This document shows positions 1 to 7,150 of a stretch of DNA of 11,561 nt, piece by piece. This stretch comes from Porticoccaceae bacterium (GTDB lineage: Bacteria > Pseudomonadota > Gammaproteobacteria > Pseudomonadales > Porticoccaceae). The position numbers were made by a program, and so were the translations under genes. Location: NCBI GenBank assembly GCA_023228865.1, contig JALOAH010000109.1:1-11561 (forward strand). Direction: 5' to 3'. The notes below the pieces were generated by a model. It was given only the letters and a program-made list of their open reading frames with translations. It ran no database searches and was not told the origin of the DNA. The stretch's first letter is position 1. The number at the start of each line of letters is the position of its first letter.

Positions 1-1770
1 TCCGTAAATGCTTAGTCCCTGCAATCCGTTTTTGTAATAGGTGGTGTCCTGATCGCAGTATTCACCGTCAATCGAAAGGTTGGTAGCACAATTAAGGGTG
101 AGCGTTCCCGAATCACCGCTCCACACCACAGCGTCTTCAAAGTCCTCGAACCAGACTGTTGAAGACGGTTCTGGTTCCGCATAAATGTCATAAAAGGCGT
201 CGTTCGACCATTGGTTGTTGGTGTTGGCCATGAAATCGTTGCCCGTGCCGTCGCCGAGCACGTCGGAGCCCATGTAGATCAGCGCGTTGTGACCGTCGTC
301 GGCTTTAAAAACGTACAAGCGAAAATTGGCCGCCGGCAAAACCGGCTTGGTACCGGCCCAAGTGAACGTGTACTTGGTCGGCGTGGATCCCGATACGGCC
401 ACAGTGCCCGAGTCCGGGCCGATCTGCGCCGTGCCGTCCGCGTCCCAGATCTCGACATGCACATTGGTGCCATCTGCCGAAGAAAGATAAAGATCAGCCT
501 GACACGCCGTGCCCGCCAGGCTGTTGGGCACCGGCTGATAGTTGGAAATCGACGACAGCAAAACCGAGGTGCCCGTGTCGACCGGCGTGTTGGTCAGCGC
601 CGAAGTGCAGGTAGGAGTAACAGGTTCTGGTTCCGCGCTACTATTCGTAATCGCTGACGGCCCGAACGCCGCCATATCCAGCAAGTCCGTGTCAACAATA
701 GACCCGACAGTACCGGCAAAAGAAACCGTACAGGTGTCGCCCTGGTAGACTGTGACGGGGTTGGTCGCAAGGGCATCGTCATAATGGTCGAAGGTGACAA
801 CCTCGTTAACTGCCGAAGGATTGAGTAAGTAAAATGGCGACCCACCGTTAGCCGAAGCACAAGTCATGGTCAAATCTTGCGCGTAGCCCGTGACCACCAC
901 ATTTTCGGAGAAAGTCAGCGCCGAAGTCAACCCGCCCGTGCCGATCAGACCAGAAACATAGGTCGGCTGGACCGGCATAAGAGGAAGAGAATTGGCCATC
1001 GCGATAACGCGCCAGCCAAGAGTAGTACACTCATATTTACTCAGTCCATCGGCAGAATGGGTGTATGTACCCGGCGTGCATGGGGTGTCCTCGTACAGCG
1101 GATCCGGCAACGACACATAGCCACTGGCCCCAGTTCCGCCTAAAGTAGACAGTGGAACGAGATCAAAAGTATTTGTACCATCAAGGGTGATGGCACTGGG
1201 CACGCCCAGGTCGTCGAGGTCTGCGAAGTCACCATCGAGGGTGCCATCGCTTGTGAGGTAACCGCTGGTGCCACTGAAAAGAGAGACAATGTCGGCCGCG
1301 GTCGCGTTGCCGAGGTCGTCGCCTGTGCCACTGCCTCCGAAAGTTTCGGCGGATAGCTTTAACTGCGCGGGGCTGACAACACGACCTTCCGTCAAGGTGC
1401 CGGTCGTGATCTCCAGATCTGTGGCCAGGGGTGGGTTAACCTGGGCGCCGGCTGCGATGCCCTCGAGCTTGGTGCGCTCGGTCGCACTGATCACCGTACC
1501 CGAGCCGGCATCGGTGATGCTATTTGCCGGGTGACTGGTGTTCATTTTTGCAGACAGGGCTGTCTGGGTGGGTGTGCTGACCGGAAGATCCCGCAAGCGA
1601 AAGTTCGCGGTGGATCCAGCAGGATCCTGGGCGGTGTTTGAAATGTCAACACCCAGAACGTAGTCATCGAGGACAGGGCTGGTGACAAAACTGTAGAGAT
1701 CCTGTCTGGCCGCGATTGCCAGGGCCGCGCAAAACAGGACCAAAAATAGGATTAAAATATACTTCTTCAT
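1..1770 (-). CDS. Exported tail-fibre-like adhesin, partial (C-terminus beyond left edge)
   Basis: The frame is open for 590 codons from ATG 1768-1770 to the window edge, checked codon by codon. Seen: a Sec signal peptide (residues 1-20, MKK then a hydrophobic run, cleavage near AIA/AR). The phage tail-fibre motif ERTKLEGIAAGAQVN follows at about 98-112, then SPAQLK at 133-138. A short Cys module (CTPGTYTH..KYEC) lies at 231-248. An Ig-like segment of the 'FSENVVVTG...GDTCTVSFAG' type spans about 270-365. A beta-rich, carbohydrate-binding-like segment spans 386-530, bounded by two AEPEP linkers, and a jellyroll (ConA-like) start, WFEDFED, appears at about 540. It begins 4 nt after the stop of the 63-aa gene, with AAGG as ribosome site. 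It is a paralogue of the split fibre gene at 6146-4251. Inferred role: secreted or surface glycan-binding fibre. The family resemblance is recalled, not searched. An exported fibre is odd for a phage, so a host surface adhesin is the alternative. Confidence 0.85.
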   Translation of the reverse strand, partial: MKKYILILFLVLFCAALAIAARQDLYSFVTSPVLDDYVLGVDISNTAQDPAGSTANFRLRDLPVSTPTQTALSAKMNTSHPANSITDAGSGTVISATERTKLEGIAAGAQVNPPLATDLEITTGTLTEGRVVSPAQLKLSAETFGGSGTGDDLGNATAADIVSLFSGTSGYLTSDGTLDGDFADLDDLGVPSAITLDGTNTFDLVPLSTLGGTGASGYVSLPDPLYEDTPCTPGTYTHSADGLSKYECTTLGWRVIAMANSLPLMPVQPTYVSGLIGTGGLTSALTFSENVVVTGYAQDLTMTCASANGGSPFYLLNPSAVNEVVTFDHYDDALATNPVTVYQGDTCTVSFAGTVGSIVDTDLLDMAAFGPSAITNSSAEPEPVTPTCTSALTNTPVDTGTSVLLSSISNYQPVPNSLAGTACQADLYLSSADGTNVHVEIWDADGTAQIGPDSGTVAVSGSTPTKYTFTWAGTKPVLPAANFRLYVFKADDGHNALIYMGSDVLGDGTGNDFMANTNNQWSNDAFYDIYAEPEPSSTVWFEDFEDAVVWSGDSGTLTLNCATNLSIDGEYCDQDTTYYKNGLQGLSIYG

Positions 1771-1774
1771 TATT

Positions 1775-1966
1775 TTACCTTCGCAGCCATTTATTTTGCT
1801 TGCACCAGGATACCTTCCCGTGCTCGCAGCTTTCATCAAAAACCTGGCACATTCCGGTCTCCTCGTTGTACCAATCGCAACTGATGCAAAGATCCCCGGG
1901 AGGGATGCCCTCGGCGAGATACTGGCTCCAGGTCTGATTTGGCTTGGGCTTGCGATCGGTGGCCAC
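1775..1966 (-). CDS. Small Cys-rich protein (63 aa), GTG start
   Basis: I choose GTG at 1964-1966. It sits one base after the TGA of the upstream 156-aa gene, and that gene's end supplies GGAG seven bases before it. A longer in-frame ATG at 2069-2071 would overlap the upstream gene by about 100 nt and adds arginine-rich, unlikely sequence. Seen: a pattern CISC, then CQVF, SCEHG and SWCKQNKW, i.e. CxxC-x9-C-x6-C-x7-C near the C-terminus. Small phage and plasmid proteins with CxxC...C...WC patterns are common and often presumed to bind metal; that is analogy only. It has no signal peptide, so it is probably cytoplasmic. It lies between the 156-aa protein and the fibre gene in module B; module A has no equivalent. 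Function unknown. Confidence 0.7.
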   Translation of the reverse strand: MATDRKPKPNQTWSQYLAEGIPPGDLCISCDWYNEETGMCQVFDESCEHGKVSWCKQNKWLRR

Positions 1967-1967
1967 T

Positions 1968-2438
1968 TCAGGACTCCGGATCCACGACACGGATGTCGAG
2001 TGGGGCCCAGATGATCCCGAGCGGATGTGTCTGGGTATAAATAACAACCTCTGCCTTGCTGTCGCGGCCAAGGGGCAGGGAGGGAATTCTTCCCAAAATT
2101 AAGTTGATGCGACCGGTAGTAGTGGACCATCCGAAAGCATCACTGTATTGTGCCGAAGTGTAAAGGACCCCTTTGTAGACCACCCCAACCCCAGTAATGT
2201 CTGCCATCTGAATGGAATCAAGAAGAACTTCGTTGTAACGTAGTTCTTTCACAATACTATTGTCCCGACCAAGATACACCATTTCGATCTTGGTGGTGTT
2301 GCTGAGGCTGTGAAGATTGGTTGTATTGCTGAAAGAAGTATTAAAGATAACTTTCGGGAAAACTGACCCAAGATCTTCTATGAACTCGCCCGACATGTCG
2401 GCAATGGGGTTGCCTGCCTGGTCTAATATAACAGCCAT
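1968..2438 (-). CDS. 156-aa protein, module B copy (paralogue of 6153-6623)
   Basis: ATG at 2436-2438 is preceded by AAGGA about nine bases upstream. The protein aligns along its whole length with the 156-aa product of 6623-6153. Shared landmarks are LDxxGNPI at the N-terminus, then VYLG, ITxVGxxYxxVLYTSA, a GRDxxxEVV stretch, and a final W(A/G)xxDIxV. The N-terminus here is a decayed form of an 8-residue repeat (LDQAGNPI / ADMSGEFI). There is no signal peptide or membrane segment. It ends in TGA and is followed at once by the 63-aa gene and the fibre gene. Placement just upstream of an exported fibre in both modules suggests a partner role such as assembly, chaperone or baseplate/fibre accessory. 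That is inference; I do not recognise the family. Confidence 0.85.
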   Translation of the reverse strand: MAVILDQAGNPIADMSGEFIEDLGSVFPKVIFNTSFSNTTNLHSLSNTTKIEMVYLGRDNSIVKELRYNEVLLDSIQMADITGVGVVYKGVLYTSAQYSDAFGWSTTTGRINLILGRIPSLPLGRDSKAEVVIYTQTHPLGIIWAPLDIRVVDPES

Positions 2439-2568
2439 CGGTGTTCGTCCTTAAAGGAGGGTAAACCCCCAAGGCCAGTAAGGGGGAGGGACCGTGCCTT
2501 GGGGATTCTTCCACAGAAGTAAATTCCTTGTCGTGCCGACTGCACGTTTGCTTCTGTGGGGGAGAGGA
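2439..2568 (-). other. Intergenic leader with two tandem 9-bp hairpins
   Basis: Between the 553-aa and 156-aa genes lie two perfect inverted repeats. CCACAGAAG (2511-2519) pairs with CTTCTGTGG (2551-2559). CCCCAAGGC (2467-2475) pairs with GCCTTGGGG (2496-2504). Neither is followed by a T-run on the transcribed strand, so they look like structured leader, processing or stability elements rather than intrinsic terminators. The second is close to the ribosome site of the downstream gene. Confidence 0.6.
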
Positions 2569-4230
2569 TTACGGTTGAAAAAGATTAAGACGCACTCCTC
2601 CTGCTATTGGAGTGGTGCCATCCGCCGCTACTGGTGAGGTACGAATACCGGAAGGAAGGGGTTCATCACAAGGGGTCGCCTGGCACACTGTATCACACCA
2701 ATAACCGCCCGCACCAGTGCAATCGCCAGAAGTCAAGCAGAGTTCAAGATTAACAGGACCACAGGAGGGAGCAGGAGGATCACCGGGATCGTAAGTCGCA
2801 TATGTGTTCCACATCGAATCAACAAAAGATGAGCCTCCCGACCCGTAATTTATATCATATATTGTGAAAGGACGATAATACATCATTTCTTCATAATATG
2901 TTCTTCCTGTGGAAAGATACTCATCGGTCATAAAATTTTCTGTCATCCACCGATATACATAATCTTTTTGAGGAGGATGATTTAACTTCGCAATAACAGC
3001 TATCTCGCTTGCATGTGCATCCATAATCATTAAAGCAAGCGTCATTCCAACCAGATTGTACACATCATGTTGCGTTCGATATACTTCGTTTTTACAATGT
3101 GGCTCGTAGCATATCCACTCAGAAGGGTGCAGATGCTCATGCTCTTCACCAACCTGTTTGGCAAAAGCAACATACTTTCCTTCTGGACTCACCCACTTAA
3201 CCCACGTTTCACCGGGAGGCACAACAGTTGAGGATGAAGTGGTCCTATCGCCGATATAATACAACTTTTCGTGACCACGACTGTCTCGACGACTTGGATT
3301 ATCGATCCAGTAATCATACATGGACGAATCATTGAGCAAAAGCCCACCAAATACTATGGTTGCAGCCCACGAAGCTGAATCAAACCCATCGGCATAATAG
3401 TAATCAATTGCAATTTGCAAAACCTGGTTTAATAGTGTCGTTTTGCCTTCAACATCAGTTAACAACAAAAGCAGTGTTTCGGATAAAAACTGTCCGATGT
3501 ATTCATGGAAATCCAACATATTGTGGATGGGATGAATAGTACGAGCCAGCCAATCATTGCCCCACACTATCCATGGGCGCTGTGTCCCGCGTTCGTAATA
3601 TCCAAGAGGGTTGACCCACCCAGATTTGTTAGGAAGTGAAATACTTGAGGTATCGAGATTGGGGAGCAACGCAGTATTTATCTGGGAAGTGGTATATATT
3701 GTGTGTGATCTGTCAGTGGTCGCAGGCCTAAAAGAGTTGCTGGGAGGTTGAGCATCGAGGATTGTTAAAACAGCAACCGTTTTAATTACTACTGCTGAAT
3801 GCACAGTTGCCCCTGTCCAACTCACATCACCTTCCTGCCGGCCGATCGAAGATAGTAAAGAGTCTCCTGCATAAAGTACAGTTGGAAACGTGAGGACTTT
3901 CCCGGCATCATAACCCAATGCCGTTGAATCAAGTCCATGAGAACCCCCCGCTACTGGATTTTTCATAGAGCCGTTTCTTCCGGCGGCGAAGGCGGGAGTA
4001 ACTGATGAAACGGTGACCCCGCCCCCTGAATCGACAACAAAGTAATCACCGGTTACAAACTGCCCGACGGTTTCATCTTCTGACAACGTCCACGTAATCC
4101 CGTATTGCTCTATTACTCCACATGATACAGTTGTGCCTTGAGCTATTATCGCCGGACACTCAGCCGCATAAGCGAAAGCGTAGGGTAAAAAACACAGGCA
4201 GCAGAATATTATCACTGCTATACTTTTCAT
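2569..4230 (-). CDS. Secreted 553-aa protein of uncharacterised family with Cys-rich C-terminal repeat
   Basis: ATG 4228-4230 follows GGAGG at eight bases. Seen: a signal peptide (MKSIAVIIFCCLCFLPYAFA, cleavage around residues 20-23). An N-terminal beta-rich part follows (about 24-160), including YGITWTLSEDETVGQFVTGD and NGSMKNP. The middle is helix-rich and includes RPWIVWGNDWLARTIHP (218-234), LLNQVLQIAIDYY and FGGLLLND. A His/Glu-rich patch, GEEHEHLHPSEW, is at 361-372. A C-terminal six-Cys block at 490-521 contains GAGGYWC. I recall uncharacterised secreted bacterial proteins with the same GITWTF...GQFxxGDY, NGSMxNP, RPWxxxxxxWxxRxIHP and GIxLxD landmarks. The helical part resembles an alpha/alpha-toroid of the sort seen in glycan lyases and hydrolases, but no activity can be assigned. 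GGYWC repeats are, as I recall, frequent in Desulfobacterota-like secreted proteins. Inferred: exported, glycan-related, cotranscribed with the fibres. Confidence 0.85.
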   Translation of the reverse strand: MKSIAVIIFCCLCFLPYAFAYAAECPAIIAQGTTVSCGVIEQYGITWTLSEDETVGQFVTGDYFVVDSGGGVTVSSVTPAFAAGRNGSMKNPVAGGSHGLDSTALGYDAGKVLTFPTVLYAGDSLLSSIGRQEGDVSWTGATVHSAVVIKTVAVLTILDAQPPSNSFRPATTDRSHTIYTTSQINTALLPNLDTSSISLPNKSGWVNPLGYYERGTQRPWIVWGNDWLARTIHPIHNMLDFHEYIGQFLSETLLLLLTDVEGKTTLLNQVLQIAIDYYYADGFDSASWAATIVFGGLLLNDSSMYDYWIDNPSRRDSRGHEKLYYIGDRTTSSSTVVPPGETWVKWVSPEGKYVAFAKQVGEEHEHLHPSEWICYEPHCKNEVYRTQHDVYNLVGMTLALMIMDAHASEIAVIAKLNHPPQKDYVYRWMTENFMTDEYLSTGRTYYEEMMYYRPFTIYDINYGSGGSSFVDSMWNTYATYDPGDPPAPSCGPVNLELCLTSGDCTGAGGYWCDTVCQATPCDEPLPSGIRTSPVAADGTTPIAGGVRLNLFQP

Positions 4231-4250
4231 AAATCACCCTCCGCAAAACC

Positions 4251-5375
4251 TTAGTAGTTAGAAACCTCGACACCGTCAGTTGTGATTTTTATTTCGTCAG
4301 AAATGACAACAAAGGAGGTTTCGTTCAAAAGTGAGAGTTTGGCAAACATATTGTTGTTAGGCCAGTTAAATGCGGCAGGAGCAGTCATCTGGATCCACGT
4401 TGAACCATCTGTGCTCATCCAAGCATTAAATGTATCATCGTCACCCACAGCACTTTGAATCAGGTTCATCTTTATATAGTACTGTTGATCAGGTACAATA
4501 TAAGATACCGGATCAGGTCGAATATCCGTTAACACCGTTCCAGTTACACTCGCTCCAGTATACACTCGTAAGATGTTACTCGTCCGGTATTGCAGAGATA
4601 CTAACGGTGCATCAGAACTATCCAAAAGCTGAATAAGGCTATTAGAATTTACTCCAGGGCCAGTACCTGTTGTTTTAAACGGTATGGTAATCCACAGGTT
4701 ATTCGTGGCATTAAAATCACCTGTAAGAGCGGCCTCTCCCTGCTCTGCAGCCAGACACTGTCCACTAAGGCAACCGGTCGTATGATCTGGATCGGCAGTC
4801 ATCGTTAACCATGTTTTATCCGATCCTGGATTTACATTAAATGTTTCGAGCCACTCCGTCCCTCCAGGTGGTGTGTACGCCACCACTATGTTGCCACTGG
4901 AGCCTGTCTTTTCGCCTAAAGTGGCTGTAACAACACAGGTGATATCCCCCACACAACTGTTGGGGCTGACGGAAGCAGTACAATCGGTACCGGTACAAGA
5001 CATGGCACCTGAATTGTCATAAGAACACGGAACAGAGGTGCAGTTCCACCCCACTGAATCATAGGCATCAACCGTTGTAACCAAAACAAATGCGTCAGTA
5101 CCGTTGTGTATGGTATCGCTGCCATTGTTGGCCACAACAGGAACAGGTGCTGGAGAATTCCAACCAGTTAAAGTTATCGCATGACGATCCCATGTGCCTG
5201 AAGAAAGGCAGAGATAATAATATGAAGAATCAAACGACCACTGCCCGTGGGTACACGATAGATCGGAATATGCCGGCGGAGGATCAATAAAACCTGTTGC
5301 GCCGGCAACGACTGACTCATCAACATACTGCTTTGTCGCTACATGCGCGTTTAAGGTAGGTGTCGGAACGATCAC
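4251..5375 (-). CDS. C-terminal part of a TAG-split exported fibre: Ig-like plus lectin-like jellyroll
   Basis: The listed start is a GTG at 5373-5375, but the same frame is open back to 5459, where it meets the TAG (5460-5462) that ends the upstream fibre segment. The 28 codons before the GTG read as fibre sequence (ESGNYAPTGQWDFSAGGP). They run straight into IVPTPTLNAHVATKQYVDES, a typical tail-fibre stretch, and no good ribosome site precedes the GTG. From the GTG: a Cys module (CTHGQWSF..YYLC, 41-56), an Ig-like domain with several Cys pairs (about 75-170), and a jellyroll, ConA-like domain (171-374) opening at EWLETFN. Joined across the TAG, the gene would encode about 631 residues, comparable to the uninterrupted paralogue at 1770-1. 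It is read-through product, pseudogene remnant or separate polypeptide; I favour the first two. Confidence 0.7.
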   Translation of the reverse strand: MIVPTPTLNAHVATKQYVDESVVAGATGFIDPPPAYSDLSCTHGQWSFDSSYYYLCLSSGTWDRHAITLTGWNSPAPVPVVANNGSDTIHNGTDAFVLVTTVDAYDSVGWNCTSVPCSYDNSGAMSCTGTDCTASVSPNSCVGDITCVVTATLGEKTGSSGNIVVAYTPPGGTEWLETFNVNPGSDKTWLTMTADPDHTTGCLSGQCLAAEQGEAALTGDFNATNNLWITIPFKTTGTGPGVNSNSLIQLLDSSDAPLVSLQYRTSNILRVYTGASVTGTVLTDIRPDPVSYIVPDQQYYIKMNLIQSAVGDDDTFNAWMSTDGSTWIQMTAPAAFNWPNNNMFAKLSLLNETSFVVISDEIKITTDGVEVSNY

Positions 5376-5459
5376 TGGCCCGCCGGCACTAAAATCCCAC
5401 TGGCCAGTTGGAGCATAATTGCCGGATTCATCAAAACCGGTTTCCCGCGGTACACAATC

Positions 5460-5462
5460 CTA
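5460..5462 (-). other. In-frame TAG splitting the fibre gene
   Basis: The codon order is GAT TTA GGC AGT TAG GAT TGT GTA, with coding-like sequence on both sides in the same frame. The frame then continues for 402 sense codons to the TAA at 4251-4253. See the finding on read-through versus nonsense mutation. Confidence 0.85.
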
Positions 5463-6146
5463 ACTGCCTAAATCATCGATAATAAGCTGGCAGTTCGTTG
5501 CAACGATATTTGCAAACTGTGCGGGCGATATGTCAAACCATGTAATTCCGTCAGTCGACACTTGAAGGGTCCCAGCTTCCCCCGCTTTGCCTCGTACATG
5601 GGTGCCGTTTATAATTATGGGTGCACCAAAAGAACCACCCCCCAAAATAGTAAGACCGTCAGCCCCATCCGCTGTTACCCCTGGGTAATCTGCCCCAGGC
5701 GCATGAGTTTCAGCGGCGCTCTTTAACTGGGCTGGACTGATCGATCGCACAGCGGTTTCAGTGCCGTCGGTAATCTCTTGGGCGGTAGCGGCCGGTGGGT
5801 TAACCTGGGCGCCCGCGGCGATGCCCTCGAGCTTGGTGCGCTCGGTTGAAGTGATCACCGCCCCGGAACCGGCATCGGTGATGCTTGCGGCGGGGTGAGT
5901 GTCGGCCAATTTATCGTTGAGGGCATTCTGAACGGCGGTGCTGACCGGGAGATTACTCAGCTTGGCCTTCTTGGTCGTCCCACTGGTGGCCATCGTCGCG
6001 TCATCAACATCGGTCACGATGACCGTATCGTCCCCGGCAGGAGTGGTCAGCTCGGTATATGCCGAGCCCTTGTCCGCGTGAACTGCCCCTGCTGCCAGGG
6101 CCCCAATCAAGAGGATCGCCAAGAAAAGATGGAAAAGTTGTCTCAT
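5460..6146 (-). CDS. N-terminal part of an exported tail-fibre-like protein (module A)
   Basis: ATG 6144-6146 lies six bases after the TAG of the 156-aa gene, with GGGAG about 11 bases upstream. Seen: a signal peptide (MRQLFHLFLAILLIGALAAGAVHA, cleavage AVHA/DK at 24). Then a segment conserved with the paralogue: LPVSTAVQNAL, SITDAGSG, the tail-fibre motif ERTKLEGIAAGAQVN at 102-116, and SPAQLK at 137-142. A variable region (150-228) contains a G/I-rich beta stretch and a second ISPAQF. The KLxGIxxGAxxN motif is a familiar trimeric phage tail-fibre signature. The frame stops at TAG 5460-5462, yet continues in phase into the Ig-like and lectin-like part at 5459-4251. Alone, this product would be a 204-residue exported shaft without a binding head. 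Inferred role: surface or secreted fibre. Confidence 0.85.
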   Translation of the reverse strand: MRQLFHLFLAILLIGALAAGAVHADKGSAYTELTTPAGDDTVIVTDVDDATMATSGTTKKAKLSNLPVSTAVQNALNDKLADTHPAASITDAGSGAVITSTERTKLEGIAAGAQVNPPAATAQEITDGTETAVRSISPAQLKSAAETHAPGADYPGVTADGADGLTILGGGSFGAPIIINGTHVRGKAGEAGTLQVSTDGITWFDISPAQFANIVATNCQLIIDDLGS

Positions 6147-6152
6147 AATGAA

Positions 6153-6623
6153 CTAAACTCCCAGCTCTGTAACTTTGATGTCGATCGTGCCCCACACGAC
6201 CCCGTTGGGGAAAAAGCTGGGGGCAAAGAGAACCACCTCGGTGCGCCGATCGCGCCCCGGAGGAAGGGGGATGACCCCGAGGCGAAAGACGACCACCCCA
6301 TGGTTGGCCAGTGTGGCCCAGTCGAAGGCAGCCGGATGATTGGCTGAAGTGTAGAGGACCTTGTTGTAGATAATACCTACCCGGGTGATGGCCTGCATGT
6401 GGGACGTCGTGAGCGGAGCGCCCTCCGCGAGCATCTGCTTGGGAAACATGTTGCCAAAGCCAAGGTACACTTCCTCGGTGGGCACGGAGTAAAGGGACGC
6501 GATGGTGGTCTCGATCCCAAAGTTGGTGTTGATGATGACGGCAGTGGATCCCAACTCGTCGTAAATTTGATTTCCGGACTCGTCGAGGATTGGGTTGCCA
6601 AGTTCATCCAGCAAAATACCCAT
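6153..6623 (-). CDS. 156-aa protein, module A copy (paralogue of 1968-2438)
   Basis: ATG 6621-6623 is preceded by AAAGGAG about ten bases upstream. Seen: three clear 8-residue N-terminal repeats (LDELGNPI, LDESGNQI, YDELGSTA), then a globular part with VYLGFGNMFPKQ, ITRVGIIYNKVLYTSAN and WGTIDIKV, matching the module B copy. No signal peptide. It ends in TAG (6153-6155). The next gene, the fibre, begins six bases on and by chance in the same frame. In module B the equivalent gene ends in TGA, so this TAG is very likely a true stop. It is upstream of an exported fibre in both modules, so a fibre-accessory role is a reasonable guess. Family unknown. Confidence 0.85.
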   Translation of the reverse strand: MGILLDELGNPILDESGNQIYDELGSTAVIINTNFGIETTIASLYSVPTEEVYLGFGNMFPKQMLAEGAPLTTSHMQAITRVGIIYNKVLYTSANHPAAFDWATLANHGVVVFRLGVIPLPPGRDRRTEVVLFAPSFFPNGVVWGTIDIKVTELGV

Positions 6624-6663
6624 CGGGGATGTGCTCCTTTTACCCCGTCTCGCAAAAGTTTTT

Positions 6664-6694
6664 CCGAATGGCTGTATGTTTTACGACCATTCGG
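6664..6694. other. 8-bp inverted repeat in the leader of the 156-aa gene
   Basis: CCGAATGG (6664-6671) and CCATTCGG (6687-6694) form a perfect stem with a 15-nt loop, between the tRNA and the 156-aa gene. On the transcribed (minus) strand it is followed by A's, not T's, so it is not a terminator. It may be a processing or leader structure. The rest of 6624-6769 shows no gene I trust. Confidence 0.5.
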
Positions 6695-6769
6695 AGGTCG
6701 GGGAAGGGTAACGTACGGGTTAAAAATTTTAGGTTGCTTAAAGCCCATGAGAACGGGGTTTCGTTTCGT

Positions 6770-6842
6770 TGGGCGCGGAGGGTGGTATCGAACCACCCGA
6801 TCCCGGGGTATGGGCCCGGGCTGGTCACCTGACCTCTCCGCG
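6770..6842 (-). tRNA. tRNA with CAT anticodon (Met-type), short D-arm, encoded CCA
   Basis: On the minus strand: acceptor CGCGGAG (6842-6836) pairs perfectly with CTCCGCG (6780-6774). Anticodon stem CCGGG/CCCGG encloses the loop CCCATAC (6814-6808), giving anticodon CAT. The variable loop is GATCG. The T-arm is GGTGG-TTCGATA-CCACC. Discriminator C is followed by encoded CCA (6772-6770). Three G:C pairs next to the anticodon loop recall initiator tRNAs, but position 1 pairs with 72 (C:G), unlike bacterial fMet. Oddities: only 16 nt between the acceptor and anticodon stems, allowing GGTC/GACC with a 4-nt loop, and C instead of T at position 33; total 73 nt with CCA. It begins one base after the TGA of the 99-aa gene, inside the operon. 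It could be functional, minimal or decaying. Confidence 0.8.
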
Positions 6843-6843
6843 G

Positions 6844-7143
6844 TCAGTTGGGCTGGGCCTCACCCTGGGCCTCACCCGATTCCAAGACCTCGCTGTCGGT
6901 CGGGCGGCGAGTAGCCGTCGGCAGGGGTGCTTCGATGTCGACCATCCAGATGTAGGCGGTGATCTTGTGGGTGTGGCCCGCTGTGTCGGTGACACGACGC
7001 TTGAGGCGCACGATCCGGGTGCGGGCCCGGTCTGCCGGGGGCACGACGCGGGTGATGTTTTCGCCGACAAGGCGCATGACCTCGCGGACAACGGGGGGCG
7101 GATTGTACCATCCGCCAATGGCGATGTGGTTTCCGACGATCAT
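6844..7143 (-). CDS. Hypothetical protein, 99 aa
   Basis: ATG 7141-7143 starts seven bases after the stop of the upstream 101-aa gene; the ribosome site is weak. Seen: an N-terminal GGWYNPPP, a VVREVMRLVGENI helix, and a basic middle (RARTRIVRLKRRV) followed by a beta-like ITAYIWMVDIEAP. The tail, GEAQGEAQ, is coded by a tandem pair of GGGCCTCACCC repeats (6855-6877), so the C-terminus may have been reshaped by that repeat family. TGA at 6844-6846 abuts the tRNA. No signal peptide or membrane segment. Operon position and natural composition make it a likely gene; function unknown. The longer plus-strand frames here are antisense shadows. Confidence 0.65.
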   Translation of the reverse strand: MIVGNHIAIGGWYNPPPVVREVMRLVGENITRVVPPADRARTRIVRLKRRVTDTAGHTHKITAYIWMVDIEAPLPTATRRPTDSEVLESGEAQGEAQPN

Positions 7144-7150
7144 GATTTCG

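Noticed and set aside
211..1534. Plus-strand frames over the left fibre gene
   Set aside because: The minus frame is open without a stop for 590 codons with recognisable fibre and Ig-like motifs; the plus frames are shadows.
2467..2559. The two 9-bp hairpins as intrinsic terminators
   Set aside because: Neither is followed by a T-run on the transcribed strand, and genes continue downstream in the same operon.
4251..6623. TAG as a sense codon making one 790-residue protein from 6623 to 4251
   Set aside because: The frame is indeed continuous except for two TAGs, but it would put a signal peptide in the middle, and the paralogous module separates the 156-aa gene from its fibre by TGA and another gene. 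At most the second TAG is read through.
6377..6796. Alternative minus-strand frame overlapping the 156-aa gene and the tRNA
   Set aside because: It overlaps a conserved paralogous gene in another frame and becomes Ser/Arg/Pro low complexity there.
6770..6842. The tRNA as an amber suppressor explaining the TAG-split gene
   Set aside because: The 7-nt anticodon loop CCCATAC gives CAT, not CTA.
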